From Marinirhabdus sp963793275 (lineage in GTDB: Bacteria; Bacteroidota; Bacteroidia; Flavobacteriales; Flavobacteriaceae): a stretch of 64,000 nt of DNA. Positions within the stretch are counted from its first letter, which is position 1; each line of letters starts with the position of its first letter. The stretch covers positions 1,364,001 through 1,428,000 of the forward strand of contig CAWBZL010000003.1 in NCBI GenBank assembly GCA_963793275.1, given 5' to 3'. Made by a program: the position numbers and the translations under genes. This document shows, piece by piece, positions 1 to 10,300 of the stretch. The notes below the pieces were generated by a model, which was given only the letters and a program-made list of their open reading frames with translations, made no database searches and was not told the origin of the DNA.

Positions 1-352
1 CTACCGTACTCATAGTCTGCATAATATTCTTAATGGCAGTTCCTATAGGAATATCCTTTTTCCCTTCGGTATTTTCTACGGCTAATTCGGGGTTTGAAAA
101 TCCGTCAAAAACTAAACCAGCCTCGTTAATGGCACCCTGAGCAAAATTATTGAGTAATCCCATATACATCACCCCGTACGTATCGGCAACGCCAACCTCG
201 AACCAGAATTGACTGTTGGGACTTAACCAATCTTCATTATTACCCACAATGGTTTTTCCGTTTTTGGTGATCTTATACATACTGCAACTCTTCCCTGCAA
301 GCGGAGTACATATTAAAAATATTGCAAGAATAAATAAAGATAAATTTTTCAT
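1..352 (-). CDS. Secreted choloylglycine-hydrolase-like Ntn hydrolase (partial, 3' end outside window)
   Basis: The reading frame runs from an ATG at 352 to the window edge without a stop, giving 117 N-terminal residues. Residues 1-22 form a signal peptide (hydrophobic LSLFILAIFLICTPLAG). Cys23 follows directly in the context CSMYKITKNG, and the chain continues with VGNNEDW. This layout, with a Cys exposed after leader removal and then a short beta strand and N-N-E-D-W, is that of the linear amide C-N hydrolases (choloylglycine hydrolase / acyl-CoA:6-APA acyltransferase-like), in which the Cys is the autocatalytic nucleophile. It would act in the periplasm or outside the cell; the substrate cannot be told. 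Family level fairly sure; the missing C-terminal part prevents a finer call. Confidence 0.7.
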   Translation of the reverse strand, partial: MKNLSLFILAIFLICTPLAGKSCSMYKITKNGKTIVGNNEDWLSPNSQFWFEVGVADTYGVMYMGLLNNFAQGAINEAGLVFDGFSNPELAVENTEGKKDIPIGTAIKNIMQTMSTV

Positions 353-464
353 GAGATGGTGTTTTTTGGCCTTAGAGTAGATTGGTTTGTTACAAAGACA
401 CACATTAAGGGCGTATTGTTACACCTTTCATAAAAAACACCTTTTATCACTTTCTGTATGAAAC

Positions 465-902
465 CTATGATGGATTTCCTTTTCCTTTCAACAATGTATT
501 CTGTTCTTCCATGAGCCTTTCAATATTAGAAAGCAACTCAATATTTTTGGGTGTTTCTACAGTTTTGTTTTTAGGATCTTCGGCTTTTTTCTTGAAGCGG
601 TTTATAAATTTGATCACTATAAAAATGGTGAGTGCAATGATCAGGAAATCTATTAATACTTCTATTAATTCTCCATAACCAATGGCAACTTCTGACGCTT
701 CACCAACGGCTTCACGCAGAATATACTTGCGTTCGGCCAGATTTACATCATCTGTAAGCAGTGATAACGGCGGCATTACCACTTTCTTTACGAGCGTATT
801 TACAACACTATTAAATGCGGTACCAATAATGATACCTACCGCCATATCGATCATATTACCTTTTACGGCAAAGTCTTTAAACTCTTTTATAAAACTGTTC
901 AT
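465..902 (-). CDS. mscL: Large-conductance mechanosensitive channel MscL
   Basis: 145 residues, a normal length for MscL. The N-terminal segment FIKEFKDFAVKGNMIDMAVG is the family signature, followed by TM1 (about 15-40, IIIGTAFNSVVNTLV), a periplasmic loop and TM2 (about 80-102, LIDFLIIALTIFIVIKFINR), then a charged cytoplasmic helix. The homopentameric inner-membrane channel opens on membrane tension during osmotic downshock and releases small solutes. The periplasmic loop (about 45-78) is somewhat longer than in E. coli MscL. The gene stands alone, with parC starting well upstream on the same strand. The identification is secure. Confidence 0.95.
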   Translation of the reverse strand: MNSFIKEFKDFAVKGNMIDMAVGIIIGTAFNSVVNTLVKKVVMPPLSLLTDDVNLAERKYILREAVGEASEVAIGYGELIEVLIDFLIIALTIFIVIKFINRFKKKAEDPKNKTVETPKNIELLSNIERLMEEQNTLLKGKGNPS

Positions 903-984
903 TGTTTTTTAGACGAAATTTTAAATTTATTGAATGGGTTTTGGTAATACTTAAATTAACTACAGAGTTAGAGAGAAAAAAGCA

Positions 985-3723
985 TTAAAACAATTTTGCC
1001 TGACCACCTTCATCAATGGGTGGTTCTTCGTCATCATTTGAAGATGAGTTGTTTTCTGCGGAAGGTTTTTCATCTTCGTTTTCGCCATCATTTTCATTGG
1101 TAACTTCCTCTTCATCCACCACATCCATATCTTCGGGTGCGGATGGTGGCGGTGCCTCATACGGCAAAGGTGAAAGCGCATTGATCTCCAGAACTTTATC
1201 CTTTGTAAGTTGGTTCCCCATAGCGGTAATACCTTTTACCGAAATAAATTCTTCCAGATTCAACTCAACATTATCTTTTCTATCCTTACCACGTTCTTTT
1301 ACAAAAACAATCTCGGCCATGGGTCTGTGATCTGTAAAAATACGTTCCAGATAGGATTTTGAATCTTCTGTAATAACAAGTTCTTCGCGGTCCGGATTTT
1401 CAATTAAGAAACGTTTTACATAGAAAAGCTCCTTTTCTCCTTCCCAATAAATTGCCGAAACAGGCTTTTTAGGCTCCCACTTTTCCAGCACGATCATATC
1501 GTCATCAAATCGAAGCGTAATTTCAGGAATAACCGTCTTTACAATTCCTTTTTGATTAATAATCAGCAGCCTGTCATCAGATCTGAACTGTCCCAGTAAT
1601 TCGCCTCTCCCTTCCAGATTAAGACGTTGCACAGTATCATCAAACCATATTTTACGTGGTTTTAAGGTGGATAGTCCTTTTTCCTTTAATTCTACGCGTT
1701 TTACGGCATATTTAGTTACAATATTACCTTTAGACCCTCTCCCTTTAATTAACTGATCTGCAAAATCTACATCCCATTTCAGTTTTTTTATGCTTCCACT
1801 CTGGCGTAATAAGATAGTTACTACCTCAGCTTCGCCATTGGGGTTTGCCGTAAAATAAAGAACTTTAGAGCCTTTGCTACCTGCGGTTAAATCGTATTCT
1901 CTATCTCTAGTCATAGAGGTTACGTTAAAACGTTTTAAATAAGTGGCGCCTTTGGTTCCATCCTTGTAAATCATATTATAAATGGTACGCTTGTCTTTCT
2001 TTTTAAAGACGGCAACGTGAAGAATCCCTTTTCCAATAAATGTTTTGCTGTCAACTTTGGTCACCATCATTTTTCCTTCTTCGGTAAAACAAATAATGTC
2101 ATCTATATCACTACAGTCGGTTACATATTCATCACGCCGTAAGCTGGTTCCTATAAATCCTTCTTCACGATTTACGTAGAGTTTGGTATTGCGAATAATC
2201 ACCTTAGTAGCTTCAATATCGTCAAATACTTTAATCTCTGCCTGGCGTTCCTTACCTGCGCCATATTCTTTTTTAAGTCTTTTAAAATAGTCTATTGCGT
2301 ACTCAATTAGATTGGCTAAGTGATGCTTTACCTGGGCGATCTGATCTTCCAGCGCATCGATCTTTTGCTGTGCTTTATCTATATCGAATTTTGAGATCCG
2401 CTTGATCCGTATTTCGGTTAACCGAACAATGTCTTCTTCAGTAACAGCACGTTTTAAATGGGCTGTATGAGGTTTTAATCCTTTGTCTATTGCTTTAATC
2501 ACTCCTTCCCAGGTTTCTTCTTCTTCAATATCCCGGTAGATTCGGTTTTCTATGAAAATGCGTTCCAGAGAAGCATAATGCCACTGATTCTCGAATTCGT
2601 CCAATTGAATTTCCAATTCACTTTTAAGCAACTCAACCGTTCTATTGGTGGAGCGTTTCAGCATTTCAGTAACACCAATAAAAAGTGGTTTGTTATCTTC
2701 AATTACACAACCCAAAGGCGAAATAGAGGTTTCACAATTAGTAAAGGCATATAAAGCGTCAATGGTCTTATCCGGCGAAATTCCCGAGGGAATATGAATC
2801 ATTATCTCTACCTCTGCCGCCGTATTATCTTCTATCTTTTTTATCTTGATCTTGCCTTTGTCGTTCGCTTTTAAAATAGAATCTATCAAAGATGTCGTAG
2901 TTGTGGTAAAAGGAATCTCCCGAATCACCAAGGTATTTTTATCGTGCTGCAAGATTCTGGCGCGACTTCTAATTTTTCCACCTCGCAGGCCGTCGTTATA
3001 ATCGGTAACATCAACCATTCCTGCCGTTGGGAAATCTGGATAAATGGTAAAGCGTTTGCCTTGTAAATGTTTTACTGAAGCATCTATCAACTCAATAAAA
3101 TTATGCGGCATGATCTTGGTAGACAATCCTACGGCAATCCCCTCGCCTCCCTGTGCCAGAAGCATAGGGAACATAACAGGAAGATTAATGGGCTCTTTTC
3201 TACGGCCGTCGTAACTAGCTTGCCATTCGGTTATTTTTGGGTTATAGACTACGTCCAGTGCAAATTTGGATAATCTGGCTTCAATATACCGGGAAGCAGC
3301 GGCTCGGTCGCCTGTAAGAATATTCCCCCAATTTCCCTGTGTGTCAATAAGCAGATCTTTTTGCCCAATCTGCACCATAGCATCTGCAATACTAGCGTCC
3401 CCGTGCGGATGGTACTGCATGGTATGCCCTACGATGTTCGCCACTTTGTTGTAGCGTCCATCGTCCAGATCCTTCATAGAATGCATGATACGGCGTTGTA
3501 CAGGCTTAAAACCATCCTCAATAGCAGGTACAGCACGTTCCAGGATCACATAGCTTGCATAGTCCAGAAACCACTCACGGTACATCCCTGTGACGCGGGT
3601 GATGGTCTCGCCGGTGTCTACTTCTTCTTCCTCAGGCACAGCATCGCCTCCCTCCAATTCCTGGTGGTTGATTTCTTCCGGATCTAATGATTCGTCTGGG
3701 TTAATATTTTCGTCTTCGTTCAT
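985..3723 (-). CDS. parC: DNA topoisomerase IV subunit A (ParC/GyrA-type)
   Basis: 912 residues. After an acidic N-terminal extension of about 40 residues comes the GyrA/ParC breakage-reunion core, starting at YREWFLDYASYVILERAVP. The catalytic tyrosine is Tyr146 in AASRYIEARLS. A C-terminal beta-propeller region follows from about residue 510, and the protein ends in a long Glu/Asp/Asn/Ser tail. With ParE it decatenates and relaxes DNA. The call of topo IV rather than gyrase rests on the ParE-type partner just upstream (a separate parE/parC pair is usual in Bacteroidota). In the quinolone-pocket motif HPHGDASIADA, the residue aligned with the usual Ser is Ala110. A four-helix-bundle gene separates it from parE. 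Confidence 0.93.
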   Translation of the reverse strand: MNEDENINPDESLDPEEINHQELEGGDAVPEEEEVDTGETITRVTGMYREWFLDYASYVILERAVPAIEDGFKPVQRRIMHSMKDLDDGRYNKVANIVGHTMQYHPHGDASIADAMVQIGQKDLLIDTQGNWGNILTGDRAAASRYIEARLSKFALDVVYNPKITEWQASYDGRRKEPINLPVMFPMLLAQGGEGIAVGLSTKIMPHNFIELIDASVKHLQGKRFTIYPDFPTAGMVDVTDYNDGLRGGKIRSRARILQHDKNTLVIREIPFTTTTTSLIDSILKANDKGKIKIKKIEDNTAAEVEIMIHIPSGISPDKTIDALYAFTNCETSISPLGCVIEDNKPLFIGVTEMLKRSTNRTVELLKSELEIQLDEFENQWHYASLERIFIENRIYRDIEEEETWEGVIKAIDKGLKPHTAHLKRAVTEEDIVRLTEIRIKRISKFDIDKAQQKIDALEDQIAQVKHHLANLIEYAIDYFKRLKKEYGAGKERQAEIKVFDDIEATKVIIRNTKLYVNREEGFIGTSLRRDEYVTDCSDIDDIICFTEEGKMMVTKVDSKTFIGKGILHVAVFKKKDKRTIYNMIYKDGTKGATYLKRFNVTSMTRDREYDLTAGSKGSKVLYFTANPNGEAEVVTILLRQSGSIKKLKWDVDFADQLIKGRGSKGNIVTKYAVKRVELKEKGLSTLKPRKIWFDDTVQRLNLEGRGELLGQFRSDDRLLIINQKGIVKTVIPEITLRFDDDMIVLEKWEPKKPVSAIYWEGEKELFYVKRFLIENPDREELVITEDSKSYLERIFTDHRPMAEIVFVKERGKDRKDNVELNLEEFISVKGITAMGNQLTKDKVLEINALSPLPYEAPPPSAPEDMDVVDEEEVTNENDGENEDEKPSAENNSSSNDDEEPPIDEGGQAKLF

Positions 3724-3741
3724 TTATATAGTGCTTGTTAA

Positions 3742-3772
3742 GAATATGGAACCTGGATTATGGAATATGGAC
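3742..3772. repeat. Degenerate heptamer array, left side of the four-helix-bundle gene
   Basis: Four successive 7-base units read gaatatg, gaacctg, gattatg, gaatatg, then gac. In the TG-phase the units are TGGAACC, TGGATTA and TGGAATA. The array abuts the stop codon of the four-helix-bundle gene and ends 18 bases before the parC start. Its last 13 bases (3760-3772) are exactly complementary to 4145-4157 on the other side of that gene. The periodicity is read directly; its function is unknown. Confidence 0.7.
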
Positions 3773-4128
3773 TAGCTCAGTCTGTCAATAAAACTTCCTA
3801 TTCTTTTTTGCAATGATTGAATTAATTTTAAAAGTTCTTTATATTTTAGTTCTGAAATATATGCTTCATTTTTTGCAACTTCTAACTGTGTTTCCCATTC
3901 AAAAGCAGAACCTAGGCTGGTTTCAAGGAAAACTTTGAAATGCTTATCGCTGGATTTTGCTGAGCCCTCAGCTATATTTGATGGAATTGAAACAGCACAT
4001 CTATTCATCTGACTTGTTAAATTAAACATTTCAAATTTTGGAAAAGCTTTTGTTATTGAATAGTTAATTTTCACAAATGCAATACCATCCATCCAAATGG
4101 TTAATTTTCTAAAATTATGTCGAGGCAT
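3772..4128 (-). CDS. Four-helix bundle protein (S23 / rRNA-intervening-sequence protein family)
   Basis: 118 residues, the usual size of this family. The start MPRHNFRKLTIWMDGIAFV and the later motifs FEMFNLTSQMNRCAVSIPSNIAEG (paraphrased: LTSQMNRCAVSIPSNIAEGS region, about 35-55) and FLETSLGSAFEWETQLEVA are characteristic. Known relatives are proteins encoded inside 23S rRNA intervening sequences and the Avd accessory protein of diversity-generating retroelements; all form a small four-helix bundle thought to bind nucleic acid. No reverse transcriptase or variable repeat lies here. The gene sits alone between parE and parC, on their strand, bracketed by inverted heptamer arrays, and is more A+T rich than its neighbours. 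The cellular role is unknown. Confidence 0.9.
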   Translation of the reverse strand: MPRHNFRKLTIWMDGIAFVKINYSITKAFPKFEMFNLTSQMNRCAVSIPSNIAEGSAKSSDKHFKVFLETSLGSAFEWETQLEVAKNEAYISELKYKELLKLIQSLQKRIGSFIDRLS

Positions 4129-4144
4129 TACTAGTTTGCATTTT

Positions 4145-4169
4145 GTCCATATTCCATTTTCTAAATTCC
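4145..4169. repeat. Degenerate heptamer array, right side of the four-helix-bundle gene
   Basis: Read on the minus strand the segment is ggaattt, agaaaat, ggaatat, ggac, that is 7-base spacing of an (A/G)GAA word. It starts 4 bases after the parE stop codon. Positions 4145-4157 form a perfect 13-base inverted repeat with 3760-3772. The two arrays therefore face each other across the four-helix-bundle gene. Confidence 0.65.
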
Positions 4170-4173
4170 GTTT

Positions 4174-6025
4174 TTACTCTTCCACAGCATCCAGCTCCAC
4201 CTTCAAATTCTCAATAATAAACTTCTGTCTATCTGGCGTGTTCTTACCCATATAGAAGCTTAGCATCTCTTCAATACTCATTTGTTTGTCTAGCATTACA
4301 GGATCCAGACGTATGTCTTCGCCAATAAAATGCACAAACTCATCGGGAGAAATTTCACCTAATCCTTTAAATCGGGTGATCTCTGGTTTTGGTTTTAGTT
4401 TTTCTATGGCGTCACGGCGTTCTTCTTCGCTGTAACAATAAATAGTCTCTTTTTTATTTCGAACCCTGAATAAAGGCGTTTGTAGGATGTACAAATGCCC
4501 TTCTTTAATTACTTCAGGAAAAAACTGCAGGAAAAATGTGATGAGCAGTAAGCGTATGTGCATTCCATCCACATCGGCATCAGTAGCAATTACAATGTTG
4601 TTATAACGCAAATCTTCCAAGGATTCTTCAATATTGAGTGCTGCTTGCAGAAGATTAAATTCTTCGTTTTCGTACACGATCTTTTTTGTGAGTCCGTAAC
4701 TATTTAAAGGTTTTCCTTTTAAACTGAAAACGGCTTGTGTATTTACATCCCGGCTTTTGGTAATACTTCCACTAGCACTATCTCCCTCGGTGATAAATAG
4801 TGTACTTTCCAGATTGCGTTCCTTTTTGTTATCGCCAAAATGAATCCGGCAGTCGCGTAATTTTTTATTGTGCAAATTTGCCTTCTTCGCACCTGTCCTT
4901 TGCCAGTTTTCGTATACCCGAAAGCTCCTTACGTTCCCGTTCGGCTGTGAGGATCTTACGTTGTAGTTTTTCGGCTACATCTGTATTTTTATGTAAGTAA
5001 TTATCGAACTGCGTTTTAACAAAGTCGTTTATGTACGTTCGTACGGTGGGTAGCTCGCCTCCCATATCGGTAGAACCCAACTTTGTTTTGGTCTGGCTTT
5101 CAAAAACAGGCTCCATCACTTTGATGCTTATCGCAGTCACAACCGATTTACGGATATCGCTGGCATCATAGTTTTTTCCAAAGTGCTCCCGAATCGTTTT
5201 TACCAATGCTTCCCGATACGCTGCCAGATGGGTCCCACCCTGTGTGGTATTTTGCCCGTTTACAAAGCTGTAGTAGCTTTCGCTGTACTGGGTTTTACTG
5301 TGGGTCATAGCTATTTCAATATCTTCTCCCCTAAGATGAATCACGGGATACAACATATCTTCCTTGTTCATATCATCTTCCAGCAGGTCTTTTAAGCCAT
5401 TTTCGGACACGAACTTTTCTCCGTTAAAATCTATGGTAAGTCCCGGGTTGAGATACACGTAATTCCGAAGCATTTTTTCTACGTATTCACTTCGGTATTT
5501 GTAGTTTTTGAAGATGCTTTCATCTGGAACAAAGACCACTTTAGTTCCTTTACGCTTCGTGGTTGTTTCTAAAGCAGGATCATCTACCAGTTCTCCCAGT
5601 TCAAAACGGGCAGTTTTTTGTTGGCCATCTCTCACCGATTCTACTTTAAACGATGCCGAAAGCGCATTGACCGCTTTGGTACCTACCCCGTTAAGACCAA
5701 CCGATTTCTTAAAAGCGCGACTATCATATTTTCCACCGGTATTCATTTTGGAAACTACATCTACCACCTTTCCTAAGGGGATGCCACGACCGTAATCGCG
5801 TACTTTAACTTCTTTGTCTTTTATCTTTATCTCTATGGTTTTTCCCGAGCCCATTACAAACTCATCAATACAGTTATCGATGACTTCTTTCAGTAAAATA
5901 TAGATTCCATCGTCTGGCGAAGAACCGTCCCCCAACTTCCCAATGTACATCCCGGGACGCATACGAATGTGCTCTTTCCAATCGAGCGAGCGTATGTTGT
6001 CTTCGGTATAATTTGTTTCAGTCAT
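4174..6025 (-). CDS. parE: DNA topoisomerase IV subunit B (ParE), reading frame broken by a 1-base frameshift
   Basis: Two overlapping frames together make a full ParE of about 616 residues. The upstream part (6025 down to about 4891) carries the GHKL ATPase with EVIDNCIDEF, DYGRGIPLG and GLNGVGTKAVNALS. The downstream part carries the TOPRIM domain with LFITEGDSASGS and the metal motif ATDADVDGM. Near 4891 the coding strand reads gacaggtgcgaag; dropping the t (complement of base 4891) restores D-R-A-K-K-A-N-L-H-N-K-K-L, exactly the family sequence. As read, the first frame stops at 4865. The break lies between transducer and TOPRIM. Because topo IV is normally essential, a base error or an undetected recoding event is more likely than true loss. 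Confidence 0.88.
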
Positions 6026-6264
6026 AAAATCTCGTGAATAAGCGTTAAATATAGGGGTTCGGTAGAAATTGGAAAACGATATAACGTGAAAGTAATTAAC
6101 AATTCAGCAACCTAAATTGTTAAGAAAAATGCTTTTCAAAAAATTTTTAGTATCTATCATAGTCTAAAGTTTCAATAAAAGACGCTTAACAATTTGTTAA
6201 TATAAAATATACATAAGCTTTGAACCTCTATTTTCGCCTACATAAAACAACCACTATTACATTT

Positions 6265-7120
6265 ATGAAAAAATTAATTCTACTTGCCTTAGCCTTTATC
6301 ACCGTTTCTGCAACTGCCCAAAAGGCTGAAAGCCCCTACGAATGGGACTGGACAACCGATGGAATATGGACGGGTGCTGCCCTTGCGGGAAGTGCTGGTG
6401 GATTTTTACTTGTACAGAATAAAGATGATATAGATGAAATGGAATTTCAAAATAACTTTGGAACACCTGAAAGATTACAAGAAACCATTGATAATATCAA
6501 TTTTCTGGACAGATGGGCTGCAGGTAATCATGACGAGAATGCCAGTAAAATAAGTGACATTCCATTTGCAATTTCTTTTGCTGCACCATTTGCAATGTTA
6601 TTGGATGACGAAATTAATGACCATACAGGAATTTACCTTGGAATGTATCTGGAGAGTCTTGCGACCACTGCAGCTATGTACACTGTTACAGCCGGATTAG
6701 TAAACCGAAGCAGGCCTTATGTGTATGACGATAGTGGAGATACAGGTCCTAGACCGCAGAAGAAGTGGAAATGGACAACGTTCTTTTTATTCAGGACATG
6801 TAGCAGCCACAGCCACAGCAACCTTTTTTATGGCAAAAGTGTATAGTGATGTAAATCCGGATGCAAGCGAAACAGGAAAGGTACTAGTTTGGAGTGGAGC
6901 CGCAGCACTACCAGCCGCAGTAGGATATTTTAGAATACAGGCAGGACAACACTTTTTAACAGACGTAGCGCTAGGATATGTATTAGGAGCAGGTGTTGGT
7001 ATTTTAGTGCCGGAATTACATAAAAAAAAGAACGAATCTGGTCTCTCTATGTATCCAACAGGAGGAAGAACGTATCTGGGTGATGAGTACACCGCAATGG
7101 CACTTTCGCTGAAATTTTAG
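6265..7120 (+). CDS. PAP2-family phosphatase, exported, broken by a frameshift
   Basis: The start is set at the ATG of MKKLILLALAFITVSATAQ, a clear signal peptide; an in-frame ATG 45 bases upstream would spoil it. The first frame ends at 6846, and a second frame carries the rest to 7120. Removing t6766 (context aagaag-t-ggaaat) joins them into about 284 residues with all three PAP2 motifs: VNRSRPYVY, then SFYSGHVAA, then RIQAGQHFLTDV. PAP2 enzymes hydrolyse phosphomonoesters such as phosphatidate or undecaprenyl pyrophosphate; the exported form with few membrane segments suggests a periplasmic acid-phosphatase-like role, which is inference. As read, the frame breaks just before the catalytic SGH motif, so the product would be inactive. 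Confidence 0.8.
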
Positions 7121-7138
7121 AAACTATAAAATAGTTAT

Positions 7139-7178
7139 TAAAAAGGGTTGAAATCTTCAAAGGTTTCGACCCTTTTTA
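7139..7178 (+). terminator. Rho-independent terminator after the PAP2 gene
   Basis: The arms aaaagggttgaaa (7141-7153) and tttcgaccctttt (7164-7176) pair over 13 positions with one mismatch, and a T-run continues. It lies about 20 bases after the stop. Confidence 0.75.
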
Positions 7179-7348
7179 TTTGGAGATCATTATATTCTGA
7201 AATTGTCACTTCTAATGATTTCAGTAGATTAAAAGCTTATGAATAATTCAATTTTCAGTAATAACCTGAAGTAACCTTTCAAACTCCCAAGTACATTTTT
7301 TTTTCAGTGCTAAAATAATACGTATTTTACACCCTCTAAATCGTACCA

Positions 7349-10300
7349 ATGAATTACAAACACCTGCTTCTTGCAACTGCCATCCTTTTAAGTGGAAATT
7401 CCTTCGCTCAAAAAAAGAAGAAAAAAGATAAAGACACCGAAAAAACCGAATGGGACGTCGCAAATCCTGGGATGGGATTTAACTATAAAACACATAGCTT
7501 CACCACAGACGAAGGTACCTGGATGAACCTGGATGTAAGCCCTAACGGAGAAACCATCGTGTTTGACTTGCTGGGAGATATTTATACAATTCCTGTTTCC
7601 GGTGGAAAAGCAAACGTACTCCGTAGCGGGATTCCCTTTGAGATACAACCCCGTTTTAGTCCGGATGGTTCAAAAATCTCTTTTACCAGTGATGCCGGAG
7701 GTGGCGATAATATTTGGTTGATGAATGCCGATGGCAGCGATGCAAAACAAATTACTAAAGAAGATTTTAGATTACTCAATAATGCGGTTTGGATGCCGGA
7801 TGGAAATTACTTAATTGCACGTAAACATTTCACTTCGGGGAGAAGCCTGGGTGCGGGAGAATTATGGCAATACCACGTTACCGGTGGAAGCGGCCTGCAG
7901 TTAACAGAGCGTAAAAATGACCAGCAGGATGTGAACGAGCCGTATGTTTCCAGCGATGGGAAGTATTTGTATTATTCTGAAGATATGTACCCGGGTGGAT
8001 CCTTTCAGTATAACAAGGACCCTAACAGCCAGATCTATGTTATAAAACGTTACAATTTTGAAGACGGAACTACCGAAACGATCACAGGTGGTCCCGGAGG
8101 TGCGGCTCGTCCAACAGTTTCCCCGGACGGTTCTAAACTGGCTTTTGTAAAAAGAGTTCGCGAAAAAAGCGTTTTGTATATCCACGATCTGGAAACAGGG
8201 GAAGAATGGCCCTTATACGATAAGCTGAACAAAGACCAGCAAGAAGCCTGGGCAATTTTTGGCGTCTACCCAAATTTTGACTGGATGCCGAATAATACAG
8301 ATCTTGTTTTCTGGAGCGGTGGTAACATCAACAAAATAGATGTAAACTCCCTTCAGGTTTCAGAAATTCCATTTACAGCAGACGTAAAAATTGATCTGGC
8401 TGAAACGGTACATACGAAGAGTAAAATTGATACGGAAAATGTTACCAGCAAGGTAATAAGAGACGCAATAACATCGCCTGACGGAAAATTTTTAATATTC
8501 AATGCTTTGGGTTATATTTGGCGTAAGGATTTACCAAATGGTACGCCTGAAAGACTTACTACAGGCACCGATTTTGAGTTTGAACCAACCATCTCCCCAG
8601 ATGGAAGCTTAATAAGCTACGTCAGTTGGAACGATCTTGAGAAAGGTGCCATTTTTGTTGTCTCACCTTCGGGTGAACGTCGGAGTAAAATTACAACGTC
8701 CAAAGGAATCTATCGTACGCCGTCGTTCTCCAGAGACGGGAAAACACTGGTTTTCAGAAAAGAAGATGGAAATGGCGATCAAGGCTTTACGTTCAGCAAA
8801 AAACCCGGTATTTATAGTATTCCCGCAACCACCGGCAGCAAAGAAAAATTTATCACTGACGAAGGTGAAAATCCAACGTTTTCGAACGATGGAAAGCGAA
8901 TTTTTTTACAAACCGGCGGTACCTACTTCGGAAATTTAACCAAAAAACTTATCAGTGTTAATTTAGAAGGAAACGATAAACAGGAACATCTTATTTCGAA
9001 ATATGCCAACCATATTGTGCCAAGTCCCGATAATAAATGGGTTGCATTTTCAAATCTTCATAAAGTATATATTGCGCCTCTGGTTTTAAACGGAAGCCCA
9101 ATAACGCTGGATGGAAATAGCAAGTCGGTTCCTGTCCAACAAATAGCTAAAGATGCAGGGGTAAACATTCACTGGTCTCCAAACAGTCAAAAAGTGATGT
9201 GGACGCTGGGAGATGAATATTTCAGTAATACGTTGCAGGAAAAATTCAGTTTTATTCCCGGTGGCGCCGAAAAACCTTCCGAAATGCCGGAAAGCGGTAT
9301 TAAAATAGGTCTGGAAGTTCCGGCAGATGTCCCAACTGGAATCATTGCGTTTACTAATGCTACTATTATTACCATGGAAGGTGACCAAGTGATACAAAAT
9401 GGCACCATAATTATTGAAAACAATAAGATAAAAGGAATTGGACAAAAGATAGGTATCCCGGCGGGCGCGAAAACCTATGATTTGCAAGGAAAAACCATTA
9501 TACCTGGTTTTGTAGACGCACACGCACATATTGGTGCTTTTAGAGCAGGAATTCCTGCGCAGCAAAACTGGCAATTTATGGCTAATCTTGCGTTCGGCGT
9601 TACTACGGCTCACGATCCTTCGGCAAATACGGAGACTGTTTTTACACTTTCAGAATTACAAAAAACAGGAAACTTGGTGGGGCCTCGTTTATTTTCTACG
9701 GGATTTATATTATATGGAGCCGATGGTGATTTTAAAGCTGTAATTAACAATTTAGAGGACGCACGAAGCAGTATTAAACGCACGAAAGCTTTTGGGGCTA
9801 AGAGTGTAAAAAGTTACAATCAGCCACGTCGTGAGCAACGCCAACAGGTTTTACAGGCTGCTCGTGAGCAAGGAATAAATGTTGTTCCGGAAGGTGGTTC
9901 TACCTTTTTCCATAATCTCACAATGATCATAGACGGCCATACGGGTGTAGAACACAATATACCTGTGGCACCTGTGTATAAAGACGTCCTGGAAATCTGG
10001 GCTAAAAGCGGAACAGGTTATACCCCCACCCTTATTGTGAACTACGGTGGGTTAAATGGTGAATACTATTACTACCAGCGTGATAATGTCTGGGAAAATG
10101 AAAAGCTATTAACCTTTACACCGCGCTCTGTTGTGGACAGTCGCTCACGCCACAGAACGATGGTTCCCGAAAAAGAATATGAAAATGGTCATATTTTGGT
10201 GTCCAAAACCGCAAAACAGCTAAGCGATGCGGGCGTAAAAGTGAATATGGGCGCTCACGGACAATTGCAGGGTCTTGGTGCGCATTGGGAAACGTGGATG

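Noticed and set aside
358..441. Ten-base inverted repeat ggtgtttttt / aaaaaacacc upstream of the Ntn-hydrolase gene
   Set aside because: The 64-base loop and A/T-run composition make it likely to be chance; no regulatory family is recognised.
1016..1330. 104-residue plus-strand ORF opposite parC
   Set aside because: It is Ser-rich only because it is the complement of the Glu/Asp-rich parC tail.
3742..4169. Complete insertion sequence or diversity-generating retroelement around the four-helix-bundle gene
   Set aside because: No transposase, reverse transcriptase or variable/template repeat is encoded; only the small gene and short inverted arrays.
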